DNA of 8,344 bases from Jatrophihabitans sp. (GCA_004299665.1 SCQZ01000512.1:1-8344), one strand, 5' to 3'; counted from the stretch's first letter, positions 1 through 5,821 are shown. Program-made: numbers and translations. Notes: generated from the letters alone by a model not told the origin.

Positions 1-89
1 GCAACCCCGAACGCTCCAAGAACCAAGCCATCCGCCAACTCGAAGCGCTCGGCTACCACGTCAACATCGAACCGCGACCAGCCGCCTAA
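1..89 (+). CDS. C-terminal end of a transposase-like protein (partial)
   Basis: An open frame enters from the left edge (first whole codon at base 3) and stops at TAA 87-89, giving 28 visible residues that include KNQAIRQLEALGYHV and end in EPRPAA. A tail of the form 'xRQLExLGYxVxxEP.AA' is familiar from the C-termini of actinobacterial insertion-sequence transposases, but the fragment is too short to assign an IS family. It ends 20 bases from the stop of the convergent crcB gene, so if it is an IS its right terminus must lie in or against the 3' end of the fluoride operon. No terminal inverted repeat can be recognised with only one end in view. A non-transposase protein is not excluded. Confidence 0.4.
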   Translation, partial: NPERSKNQAIRQLEALGYHVNIEPRPAA

Positions 90-109
90 CAGCCTCACTC
101 ACGTTCTCT

Positions 110-475
110 TCAAGTCAGCGTCGCGCCCAGCCACCACCCCGCCGCGGCGAGGGCGAGGCCGCCGGCGACGCTGAGGACGACGTTGGCGACCGCGTAGAAC
201 ACCGACCGCGCCTCGACCAGGCGCATGGTCTCGTACCCGAAGGTCGAGAACGTCGACAGCGCACCGCACAGGCCGGTGGCCGCGAACGCCAGCTCGAACG
301 GGGTCAGGTGGGCGGCCGCGCCGGTCAGCAACCCCAGCACCAGGCACGCGACGAGGTTGACGGCGAAGGTCCCCAGCGGGAACGGCGAGTCGGTCCGCAA
401 CGCGACGGCGCGGTCGGTGAGGTACCGGGCGGGGGCACCGACGGCGGCGCCCAGGGCGACGGCGAGCGCGATCAC
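110..475 (-). CDS. crcB: CrcB/FluC fluoride channel subunit (downstream copy)
   Basis: This 121-residue, four-helix membrane protein exports fluoride as one half of a Fluc channel. Visible family features are the TM1 Arg-Tyr (R17, Y18), the pore asparagine N40 in GTFAVNL, the phenylalanine-box motif STFSTF (F76, F79) in helix 3, and Tyr94/Ser102 in helix 4. All functional positions appear intact. The start is GTG at 475-473, whose first bases overlap the TGA of the upstream DUF190 gene (GTGA), indicating translational coupling. Its Arg residues (17, 22, 27, 85, 90) all lie in the predicted 1-2 and 3-4 connections, with none at the termini or the 2-3 loop. By the positive-inside rule this predicts outside termini, opposite to the other copy. 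It is the last gene of the crcB-DUF190-crcB set. The family call is very secure; heterodimer formation is inference. Confidence 0.95.
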   Translation of the reverse strand: MIALAVALGAAVGAPARYLTDRAVALRTDSPFPLGTFAVNLVACLVLGLLTGAAAHLTPFELAFAATGLCGALSTFSTFGYETMRLVEARSVFYAVANVVLSVAGGLALAAAGWWLGATLT

Positions 476-792
476 GGCAGGTGGACCTCGACGTCCTCGA
501 GAACCACCCGGCCGACCCGGCCCAGCGCGTCCAGCTGCGGCAGGAACGCCTCGATCCGCTCCGCGGCGTCCACGATGACGACCATCACCGGGAGCGTGCT
601 GGACAGGCTCAGCAGCCGACTGGTGTGCAGTTGCCGCGACGCGCCGAAGCCCTCGATGCCGCGGAACACCGAGGCGCCGGCGAGCCCCGCGTCGTGCGCG
701 CGGTGCACGATCTCCTCGTATAGCGCGCGGTGGCCGTGGCGGGCGTCCTCGTCGACCACGACCGTGAGCCGGCGGGCGGGCTGGATCGTCAT
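472..792 (-). CDS. DUF190 family small cytosolic protein
   Basis: A 106-residue soluble protein beginning MTIQPARRLTVVV and ending VEVHLP, of the size and pattern of the DUF190 family (PF02641), which has a PII-like alpha/beta fold. Recognisable stretches are HRALYEEIVHRAHDAGLAGASVFRGIEGFG (residues 21-50), where the family has its conserved 'A.V.RG..GFG' turn, followed by LPVMVVIVD (67-75) and the closing VEVH strand. DUF190 genes are commonly found beside crcB. A regulatory or ligand-sensing role for the channel is suspected in the field but unproven, and no catalytic residues are evident. The start is ATG 792-790, overlapping the TGA of the upstream crcB (ATGA); the stop overlaps the GTG of the downstream crcB. 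Being locked between two crcB genes by 4-base overlaps argues for fixed stoichiometry with the channel subunits. Confidence 0.9.
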   Translation of the reverse strand: MTIQPARRLTVVVDEDARHGHRALYEEIVHRAHDAGLAGASVFRGIEGFGASRQLHTSRLLSLSSTLPVMVVIVDAAERIEAFLPQLDALGRVGRVVLEDVEVHLP

Positions 793-1217
793 CGCGACCT
801 CCTTCGCGCCCGCCGCAGGCCGAGGGCGAGCGCGCGCATCCCCATCGTCCCAGCCGCGACCGCGATCACGCAGCCCACGACGCTGACGACCAGGTACGCG
901 ACGGCGATCCCGGCGCGACCGGCGCGGGCCAGGTGCAGCACCTCCACCGTGAAGGTGGAGAAGGTGGTGTACCCGCCGAGCACGCCGACGCCGAGCAGCG
1001 GCCGGGCCAGCCGGTGCGGCGAGGTGAGTTCGAGGACGGTGACCATCAGCGCCCCGATGAGCAGGCAGCCGCTGACGTTGATCAGCAGGGTAGCCCACGG
1101 GAAGGCGGCCGGCGGGGCGGGGAGCAGCAGGCCGAGGCCGTAGCGCGCCTCCGCCCCGGCGACGCCGCCGGCCGTCACGGCGGCGAGCACGTCCCACCGG
1201 CGTGGGGCTGACGGCAT
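789..1217 (-). CDS. crcB: CrcB/FluC fluoride channel subunit (riboswitch-proximal copy)
   Basis: This 142-residue fluoride channel subunit is the first gene of the fluoride set. Key residues are R25-Y26, pore N47 (LLINVSG), the Phe box GGYTTFSTF (F86, F89), Y108 and S112. It is longer than its partner because of a charged N-terminus (MPSAPRRWD) and a strongly basic tail (LRRARRRSR). Arg residues concentrate at the termini and 2-3 loop (11) over the 1-2 and 3-4 connections (3), predicting inside termini, opposite to the downstream copy. The start is ATG 1217-1215, preceded by an excellent Shine-Dalgarno GGAGG six bases upstream. That Shine-Dalgarno lies in one arm of a perfect 7-bp hairpin linked to a candidate fluoride riboswitch. 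The stop overlaps the DUF190 start (ATGA). The two copies are clearly diverged paralogues, not a recent duplication. Confidence 0.95.
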   Translation of the reverse strand: MPSAPRRWDVLAAVTAGGVAGAEARYGLGLLLPAPPAAFPWATLLINVSGCLLIGALMVTVLELTSPHRLARPLLGVGVLGGYTTFSTFTVEVLHLARAGRAGIAVAYLVVSVVGCVIAVAAGTMGMRALALGLRRARRRSR

Positions 1218-1220
1218 GGA

Positions 1221-1245
1221 CTACCTCCGGACGCGGTCGAGGTAG
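1221..1245 (-). promoter_or_regulatory. Shine-Dalgarno-sequestering hairpin (riboswitch expression platform)
   Basis: On the minus strand CUACCUC (1245-1239) and GAGGUAG (1227-1221) are a perfect 7-bp inverted repeat with an 11-base loop. The right arm contains the ribosome-binding site of the first crcB; the left arm includes the conserved CUACC that ends the fluoride aptamer. Aptamer folding and this hairpin compete for the same bases, so ligand binding would expose the ribosome-binding site. No U-run follows, so this is a translational switch rather than a terminator. Confidence 0.6.
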
Positions 1246-1302
1246 GGACCGTTGGCTCCGCCGGGCAGCCGGCCGGTTGCGGTTTCGGCGGGCCCCTCCG
1301 CC
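1241..1302 (-). promoter_or_regulatory. Candidate fluoride riboswitch (crcB-type aptamer)
   Basis: Read on the minus strand, the leader of the first crcB has the architecture of the crcB/fluoride RNA motif. P2 is a hairpin GGCGGAGGGGCCCGCC (1302-1287), the same 16-base layout as in known aptamers. It is followed by GAAAC, a P3 stem CCGC (1282-1279)/GCGG (1261-1258), then AGCC and AACGGUCCCUACC ending at 1241. The P2 loop GGGGCC (1296-1291) pairs with GGUCCC (1250-1245) to give a six-pair pseudoknot with one G-U; compared with the remembered Bacillus form, two of these pairs look like compensatory changes. The departure from consensus is the loop 'AUG', here 'GAG'. P3's apical part is longer and its fold is ambiguous. 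Position directly upstream of a fluoride channel gene strongly supports the call. Made by eye, without a covariance-model search. Confidence 0.62.
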
Positions 1303-1313
1303 GTCGGCCCAGC

Positions 1314-3587
1314 CTATCGGGTCGGCCGGAACCGGCGCAGCCGCAGCGAGTTCGTCACCACGAACACCGAGGAGAAGGCCATCGCGGCGCCGGCGATCAG
1401 CGGGCTGAGCAGCCCGAACGCCGCGACCGGGATCAGCACCACGTTGTAGGCGAAGGCCCAGAACAGGTTGCCCTTGATGGTGCGCAGGGTGCGCCGCGAG
1501 AGCCGGATCCCGTCCGCCGCCGCACGCAGGTCGCCGCGCACCAGTGTGATGTCCCCGGCCTCGATCGCAACGTCCGTGCCCGAGCCCATGGAGAGCCCCA
1601 GGTCCGCCTGCGCGAGCGCGGCGGCGTCGTTCACCCCGTCGCCCACCATTGCGACAACCCGCCCGTCACGCTGCAACCGCCGGACGACGGCGACCTTGTC
1701 CTCCGGCAGCACCTCCGCGACGACCTCGTCGATGCCGACGGCCGTCGCGACCGCCTCGGCGGCCCGCCGGTTGTCGCCGGTCAGCAGCACCGGGTGCAGC
1801 CCGAGGTGGCGCAGTTCGGCGACCGCCTGCGCGCTCGTCGCCTTGGCGGTGTCCCCGACGGCGAGCACGGCACGCGGCTGTCCGTCCCAGGCCACGTAGA
1901 CGGCCGTCTGGCCGGCGGCCTGGGCACGGTCGAACGCGGCCACGAGGTCCGTGTCGGGGTGCTGCGACCACTCGGCGAGGTGCGCCGGGGTGCCGACCAG
2001 GACGGCGTGCCCCTCCACGACGCCGCTGACGCCGCGGCCCGGGGTTCCGGCGAAGCCCTGCACCGCGGGCAGGTCGCCGGAACGGGCCCTGGCCTCGGCC
2101 GCGATCGCGGCGGCGATCGGGTGCTCGCTGGCGTCCTCCAGCGCCCCGGCGAACCGCAGCACCTCGTCGCGGTCGACGCCGGGCGCGGTGTGGACGTCGC
2201 GCAGCGTCATCTTTCCGGTCGTGACCGTGCCGGTCTTGTCGAGCACGATCGTGTCGACGCGCCGCGTGCTCTCGAGGATCTCCGGGCCCTTGATCAGCAA
2301 CCCGAGCTGCGCGCCGCGACCGGTGCCGACCAGCAGCGCGGTCGGCGTCGCGAGCCCCAGCGCGCACGGGCAGGCGATGATCAGCACCGCGACCGCGGCG
2401 GTGAACGCTCGCACCGGGTCGCCGCTGGCGCCGAGCGTCACGACGAGCGTGACCACGGCGACCAGCAGGACCACGGGCACGAACACCGCGCTGATCCGGT
2501 CCGCCAGCCGCTGCACCGGTGCCTTGCCGGACTGGGCGGCGACGACGAGCCGGCCGATCTGCGCCAGGCGGGTGTCGGCCCCCACGCGGGTGGCACGCAC
2601 CACCAGCCGGCCGCCGGCGTTCACCGTCGCCCCGGTGACGTCCGATCCCGGGCTGACCTCCACCGGGACCGATTCGCCGGTCAGCAGGCTCTCGTCGACG
2701 GCGCTGGAACCCTCGACGACGACGCCGTCGGTCGCGATCTTCTCACCGGGCCGCACCACGAAGCGGTCCCCGACCCGCAGGTCGTCCAGCGGCACGCGCA
2801 CCTCGGTGCCGTCGCGCAGCACGGCGACGTCCTTGGCGCCCAGGTCCAGCAGCGCCCGCAACGCCGCCCCGGAGCGGCGCTTCGCCCGCGCCTCCAGGTA
2901 GCGGCCGGTCAGCAGGAAGACGACGACGGCGGAGGCGACCTCCAGGTAGATCTGCCCGCTGCCGTCGCCGGTGCTGGCGGTCCAGGCGAAGTGCATCCGC
3001 ATCCCGGGCATGCCGGCCGCGCCGAAGAACAGCGCGTACAGCGACCAGCCGAACGCGGCGAGCGTGCCCATGGAGATGAGCGTGTCCATCGTCGCGGCCC
3101 GGTGGCGCAGGTTCAGCCAGGTCGCGGTGTGGAACGGCAGGCCGCCCCACACGACGACCGGTGCGGCCAGGGTGAGGGAGAGCCACTGCCAGTTGTCGAA
3201 CTGGGCGCTCGGCACCATCGCGAGCACGAGGACGGGCAGGGTCAGGACCGCGCTCACCAGCAGGCGCCGCCGCAGCGGGGCGAGTTCGTCGTCCTCGGTG
3301 GTGGGCGCCGGCTGCGGAGCCTGCGGCAGGCGCGCCGTGTAGCCGGTGGCCTCGACGGTCGCCACCAGGTCGTCCGGGGAGACCGCGGCCGGGTCGAAAC
3401 GCACGGTGGCGGTCTCGGTGGCGAAGTTGACCGTCGCGCTGACCCCGTCGAGGCGGTTGAGCTTCTTCTCGACGCGGGCGGCGCACGACGAGCAAGTCAT
3501 GCCGCCGACGGCCAACTCGATCGACGCGGTCGCGCCGGCGGTTGTGTCCCGCGCGGGCGCGACGCCGTCGCCGGGCGGTCGCGTCAT
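1314..3587 (-). CDS. copA: CopA, Cu(I)-exporting P1B-1-type ATPase
   Basis: A 757-residue inner-membrane copper pump coupling ATP hydrolysis to Cu(I) efflux. In order: one N-terminal heavy-metal-associated domain with GMTCSSC (Cys32, Cys35); helices from about 108; the actuator-domain TGES (303-306); the membrane CPC metal site (406-408); the phosphorylation motif DKTGT (450-454, Asp450); SEHP (487-490) of the nucleotide domain; TGDN (603-606); GDGVND (649-654); and the late-helix Tyr-Asn (714-715) and MAFSS (736-740) residues typical of Cu(I) pumps. The start chosen is ATG 3587-3585, which overlaps the copZ TGA (ATGA). The frame stays open upstream to 3788, but that extension is out-of-frame copZ sequence. 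The stop is TAG 1316-1314. Length and motifs are complete. Silver as an extra substrate is possible. Confidence 0.97.
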   Translation of the reverse strand: MTRPPGDGVAPARDTTAGATASIELAVGGMTCSSCAARVEKKLNRLDGVSATVNFATETATVRFDPAAVSPDDLVATVEATGYTARLPQAPQPAPTTEDDELAPLRRRLLVSAVLTLPVLVLAMVPSAQFDNWQWLSLTLAAPVVVWGGLPFHTATWLNLRHRAATMDTLISMGTLAAFGWSLYALFFGAAGMPGMRMHFAWTASTGDGSGQIYLEVASAVVVFLLTGRYLEARAKRRSGAALRALLDLGAKDVAVLRDGTEVRVPLDDLRVGDRFVVRPGEKIATDGVVVEGSSAVDESLLTGESVPVEVSPGSDVTGATVNAGGRLVVRATRVGADTRLAQIGRLVVAAQSGKAPVQRLADRISAVFVPVVLLVAVVTLVVTLGASGDPVRAFTAAVAVLIIACPCALGLATPTALLVGTGRGAQLGLLIKGPEILESTRRVDTIVLDKTGTVTTGKMTLRDVHTAPGVDRDEVLRFAGALEDASEHPIAAAIAAEARARSGDLPAVQGFAGTPGRGVSGVVEGHAVLVGTPAHLAEWSQHPDTDLVAAFDRAQAAGQTAVYVAWDGQPRAVLAVGDTAKATSAQAVAELRHLGLHPVLLTGDNRRAAEAVATAVGIDEVVAEVLPEDKVAVVRRLQRDGRVVAMVGDGVNDAAALAQADLGLSMGSGTDVAIEAGDITLVRGDLRAAADGIRLSRRTLRTIKGNLFWAFAYNVVLIPVAAFGLLSPLIAGAAMAFSSVFVVTNSLRLRRFRPTR

Positions 3588-3781
3588 GTGAGCTGATACC
3601 CCGCTTCGTCCACGGCCGCGGTGATCTGCTCGTCGGTGAAGTCCTCGCCGCGGACCGCCAGCTGCCCGCTGTCGAGGTCGACGTCGACGCCGGTGACACC
3701 GGCGACCCGGGAGACCTCGGTGGTGACGGCGTGCACGCAGTGCTCGCAGGTCATCCCGCTCACGGTGTAGCTCTTGTTCAC
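3584..3781 (-). CDS. copZ: CopZ-like copper chaperone (single HMA domain)
   Basis: A 65-residue protein that is one heavy-metal-associated ferredoxin-like domain: MNKSYTVSGMTCEHC with Cu(I)-binding Cys12 and Cys15, and the usual C-terminal DEAGYQL (59-64). It should bind cytosolic Cu(I) and hand it to CopA or to CsoR. The start is GTG 3781-3779, overlapping the methyltransferase TGA (GTGA), with AAGGAG about seven bases upstream. Its TGA overlaps the copA ATG. A His follows Glu in the CxxC loop (CEHC), common in bacterial CopZ proteins. An initiating GTG rather than ATG probably explains why the short gene is easily missed or absorbed into longer spurious frames. Confidence 0.93.
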   Translation of the reverse strand: MNKSYTVSGMTCEHCVHAVTTEVSRVAGVTGVDVDLDSGQLAVRGEDFTDEQITAAVDEAGYQLT

Positions 3782-4371
3782 GGCGCATCTCCTTCGGGTT
3801 TGGTGACGGTGAAACGGATGAGCGAGCCTGCGAGTGCGCGGGTGACCCGGGTGGGCTCGAGACCGGCGGCGGCCAGCGCCGGCGCGAACGCGTCGTGCCG
3901 GATCAACCGGACCGGCGAGCGGTCGACGGCGTGGACGAAACGGGACGGGGCGGTGTCGAGCAGGTCGTAACCCACCAGGGTCCCGCCCGGCCGGAGCACC
4001 CGCGCGACCTCGCCGAGCGCGTCCTCCCACCGCACGACGTGGTGCAGCATGAGAAAGCTCAGCACGACGTCGAACGAGCCGTGGGCGAACGGCAGCGCCG
4101 TCGCGTCCGCGGCCGTCACGGTCGCGCGGTCGCCGAGGCGGCGCCGCGCGCTGCCGACCATCACCGGGTCCAGGTCCGTGACCGTGAGCCGGATGTCCCC
4201 GAACCGGCGGGCCAGTTCGCCGGCCATGCTCCCGGCGCCGGCGCCGATCTCCAGCACGTCGCCGCCCAGGCGCGCGCCGCGGACGGCCCGGGGGAGCACC
4301 AGTCGCGCCGCCGCCGCGCCCCACAGGGGGTTGCGGCAGAAGGTGCGCTCGACGGCCGACATCACCGGCAC
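3778..4371 (-). CDS. Class I SAM-dependent methyltransferase (Methyltransf_11 type)
   Basis: A 197-residue cytosolic Rossmann-fold methyltransferase. SAM-binding motif I is VLEIGAGAGSMA (39-50), with the acidic residue after strand 2 at TDLDP (65-69), the ADAxxLPF segment at 88-95, FDVVLSFLMLHHV (100-112) for motif IV, and RVLRPGGTLVGYD (124-136). The substrate cannot be told from the sequence. It starts at GTG 4371-4369, two bases past the csoR stop; an in-frame ATG at 4362-4360 is a good alternative, since ribosome-binding sequence is weak for both. The stop overlaps the copZ start. Its place between csoR and copZ makes copper-induced expression very likely. Unlike ubiquinone/menaquinone methyltransferases it has no flanking quinone genes. 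Function in copper stress is unknown. Confidence 0.85.
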   Translation of the reverse strand: MPVMSAVERTFCRNPLWGAAAARLVLPRAVRGARLGGDVLEIGAGAGSMAGELARRFGDIRLTVTDLDPVMVGSARRRLGDRATVTAADATALPFAHGSFDVVLSFLMLHHVVRWEDALGEVARVLRPGGTLVGYDLLDTAPSRFVHAVDRSPVRLIRHDAFAPALAAAGLEPTRVTRALAGSLIRFTVTKPEGDAP

Positions 4372-4373
4372 GG

Positions 4374-4655
4374 TCAGGACCTCACGAGCCGGGCGATGGC
4401 CTGGGAGGCCTCGTCGATCTTCGCGTGCGCCTCCGGGCCGCCGTGCCGGGCCGCGTCGAGGACGCAGCCGTTCATGTGCTCGGAGAGCAGGCCGAGCGCG
4501 ACGGTCTGCAGCGCCTTGGTCGCCGCGCTGACCTGGGTCAGGACGTCGATGCAGTACTGGTCCTCGTCGATCATCCGGGCGATGCCCCGGACCTGCCCCT
4601 CGATCCGGCGCAGCCGCTTGAGGTAGTCGTCCTTGTTGGCGGTGTAACCGTGCAT
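4374..4655 (-). CDS. csoR: CsoR family copper-sensing transcriptional repressor
   Basis: A 93-residue all-helical repressor of the CsoR/RcnR family (DUF156). The opening DYLKRLRRIEGQVRGIARMI (10-29) is the family's DNA-binding helix signature. The Cu(I) ligand triad Cys35-His60-Cys64 is complete (YCIDVLTQ, EHMNGCV), which separates true copper sensors from the nickel- and formaldehyde-type members. Apo-CsoR binds DNA; Cu(I) releases it. It heads the minus-strand copper operon, starting at ATG 4655-4653 and stopping at TGA 4376-4374. There is no Shine-Dalgarno: the -10 hexamer lies 6 bases from the ATG, so a leaderless transcript is likely. A CsoR-type operator sits just upstream, implying autoregulation of the whole operon. 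Confidence 0.95.
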   Translation of the reverse strand: MHGYTANKDDYLKRLRRIEGQVRGIARMIDEDQYCIDVLTQVSAATKALQTVALGLLSEHMNGCVLDAARHGGPEAHAKIDEASQAIARLVRS

Positions 4656-4661
4656 GGCTCT

Positions 4662-4691
4662 GTTATACCCCTAGGGGGTAATGGTATGCAA
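4662..4691 (-). promoter_or_regulatory. csoR-copA operon promoter (leaderless)
   Basis: On the minus strand, TTGCAT (4691-4686) and TATAAC (4667-4662) are separated by 18 bases, a good match to the housekeeping sigma pattern. Six bases separate the -10 from the csoR ATG, placing the transcription start at or beside the A of the ATG. The CsoR operator fills much of the spacer. Predicted from sequence only. Confidence 0.65.
4663..4682. promoter_or_regulatory. CsoR operator candidate
   Basis: TTATACCCCTAGGGGGTAAT is a near-palindrome: C4-TA-G5 flanked by TA/AT. That is the shape of operators bound by CsoR-family proteins. It lies between csoR and the divergent ATP-grasp gene, inside the -35/-10 spacer of the csoR promoter and overlapping its -10, an ideal place for repression. 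The G-run also sits about seven bases before the ATG at 4686 of the plus-strand gene and may double as its Shine-Dalgarno. Confidence 0.8.
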
Positions 4692-5819
4692 GGTGTTGCG
4701 GCTAACGTCGTGGACGTGCCGCGCATCTGGTTCAACCGTGCCTACGCGACGACCTGCCACGTGATCCGGCTGCTGCGCGAGAACCCGCAGGGCCGGCCGG
4801 TGCACGTCCTGGCCACCTCCAGCGACCCCGACTCGCCGGTACTCGCGGTGGCGGACGAAGCGGCGGGTGAACCGCGCGCCGAGGCCGACGACTACGTCGC
4901 GTGGGCCCTGGATCTCGCGGCACGCCGGCACGTCGACGTCCTCGTCCCGCGCTACCGCATGGCCGAGCTCGCCGCGGCCCGTGACCGGTTCGCCCGGATC
5001 GGTACCGTGCTGGCGTGCCCGGAGCCGGAGACGATCCGGCTGTTCGCCGACAAGGTCGCGGCCTACGCCGCGGCCGCGCGGCTGGGGGTGGCGGTCCCCC
5101 CGTACCGCGTGGTGCAGGATCCGGACGGCCTGCGCACCGCCTACGCCGAACTCGCCCCGCTGAGCCCCTGGGTGTGCGTCAAACCCGTGCGCGGCTCGGG
5201 CGGGGCCGGCTACCGGCGGCTGACCGCCACGCCCTTCGAGTTCGCCGACTTCGCCGGGGCGCCGCGGGCGAAGACGGACCTCGATGCCTACTGCCGGGCC
5301 CTGGGCGCCGAGCGCGAGGCGGGCCGCACCGTGCCCGACCTTTTGGTGATGCCCTTCCTGCACGGGCCGGAGGTCAGCGTCGACGCGGTCGCGACGCCGC
5401 AGGGAACCGTACTGGCCGCGATCGGCCGGCGGCACGGGGGCGGTGGCCGGCGGCGCGTCATCGTCGACGACGTGGCGGCCCGCCGGGTCGCCGAGGCGCT
5501 CGTCGGCGAGCATGCGGTGGGCTACCTGTCCAACACCCAGGTCCGGTACTGGCGCGGCCCCGGCGACGAGGTCCCGCGCCCGTACCTGCTCGAGCTCAAC
5601 ACCCGCGCGGCCGGCGGCCTGTTCCAGACCCGGCTGGCGGGGGTGAACCTTCCGTGGGCGGCGATCCGGATCGCCTTGGGCGAACAGGTGCCCCCGCTGC
5701 AGCCGCGGTACGGGGCCGTCTACGCCGGGGTGGACGACATCGTCGAGCTTCCGCACGGCGGCGACCTCGGCCCCGACGGCACAGCTGGCCCCGCGACGGC
5801 GGCCGACCCGGCCGTGTGA
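4686..5819 (+). CDS. ATP-grasp ligase, Ter-associated
   Basis: A 377-residue soluble enzyme with an N-terminal Rossmann-like pre-ATP-grasp region (about 12-115) followed by an ATP-grasp fold. Visible nucleotide-binding elements are FADK (Lys123), VCVKPVRGSGGAGY (163-176, Lys166 and Gly-rich loop), HGPEVSVD (226-233, Glu229) and LLELNTRAAGG (301-311, metal ligands Glu303 and Asn305 with Arg307). The family joins a carboxylate to an amine or other nucleophile through an acyl-phosphate; the substrates here are unknown. ATP-grasp enzymes are recurrent partners of TerD genes, where they are thought to act in making a small metabolite or peptide-like product. ATG 4686 has a G-rich stretch (AGGGGG) seven bases upstream; GTG 4710 and GTG 4716 are alternatives and fit the family start (VPRIWFNRAY) equally well. 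The last 20 residues are low complexity. It is divergent from csoR with 30 bases between starts. Confidence 0.87.
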   Translation: MQGVAANVVDVPRIWFNRAYATTCHVIRLLRENPQGRPVHVLATSSDPDSPVLAVADEAAGEPRAEADDYVAWALDLAARRHVDVLVPRYRMAELAAARDRFARIGTVLACPEPETIRLFADKVAAYAAAARLGVAVPPYRVVQDPDGLRTAYAELAPLSPWVCVKPVRGSGGAGYRRLTATPFEFADFAGAPRAKTDLDAYCRALGAEREAGRTVPDLLVMPFLHGPEVSVDAVATPQGTVLAAIGRRHGGGGRRRVIVDDVAARRVAEALVGEHAVGYLSNTQVRYWRGPGDEVPRPYLLELNTRAAGGLFQTRLAGVNLPWAAIRIALGEQVPPLQPRYGAVYAGVDDIVELPHGGDLGPDGTAGPATAADPAV

Positions 5820-5821
5820 CG

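Noticed and set aside
90..109. IS terminal inverted repeat or bidirectional terminator between the two convergent stops
   Set aside because: Only 20 bases separate the stops, no self-complementary stem was seen, and the other IS end lies outside the window for comparison.
793..1197. Long upstream extension of the DUF190 frame
   Set aside because: It overlaps the first crcB out of frame and is Arg/Gly-rich. The ATG at 792 with the ATGA overlap gives the family's normal length.
1218..1316. Intrinsic terminator between copA and crcB
   Set aside because: The stem-loops here fit a fluoride aptamer and a ribosome-binding-site hairpin, and no T-run follows any of them on the minus strand.
1794..3596. 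A 600-codon open frame on the plus strand
   Set aside because: It is wholly antisense to copA, whose family motifs are complete. Long antisense frames are expected in DNA this GC-rich, and the translation is low-complexity Arg/Gly/Asp/Gln with no recognisable domain.
3588..3788. N-terminal extension of copA upstream of 3587
   Set aside because: The frame is open, but this stretch encodes CopZ in another frame. The extension is Arg-rich with no homology, and the ATG at 3587 makes a normal ATGA overlap with copZ.
4671..5756. A 361-codon minus-strand frame opposite the ATP-grasp gene
   Set aside because: It carries no recognisable domain, would cross the csoR promoter region, and conflicts with intact ATP-grasp motifs on the plus strand.
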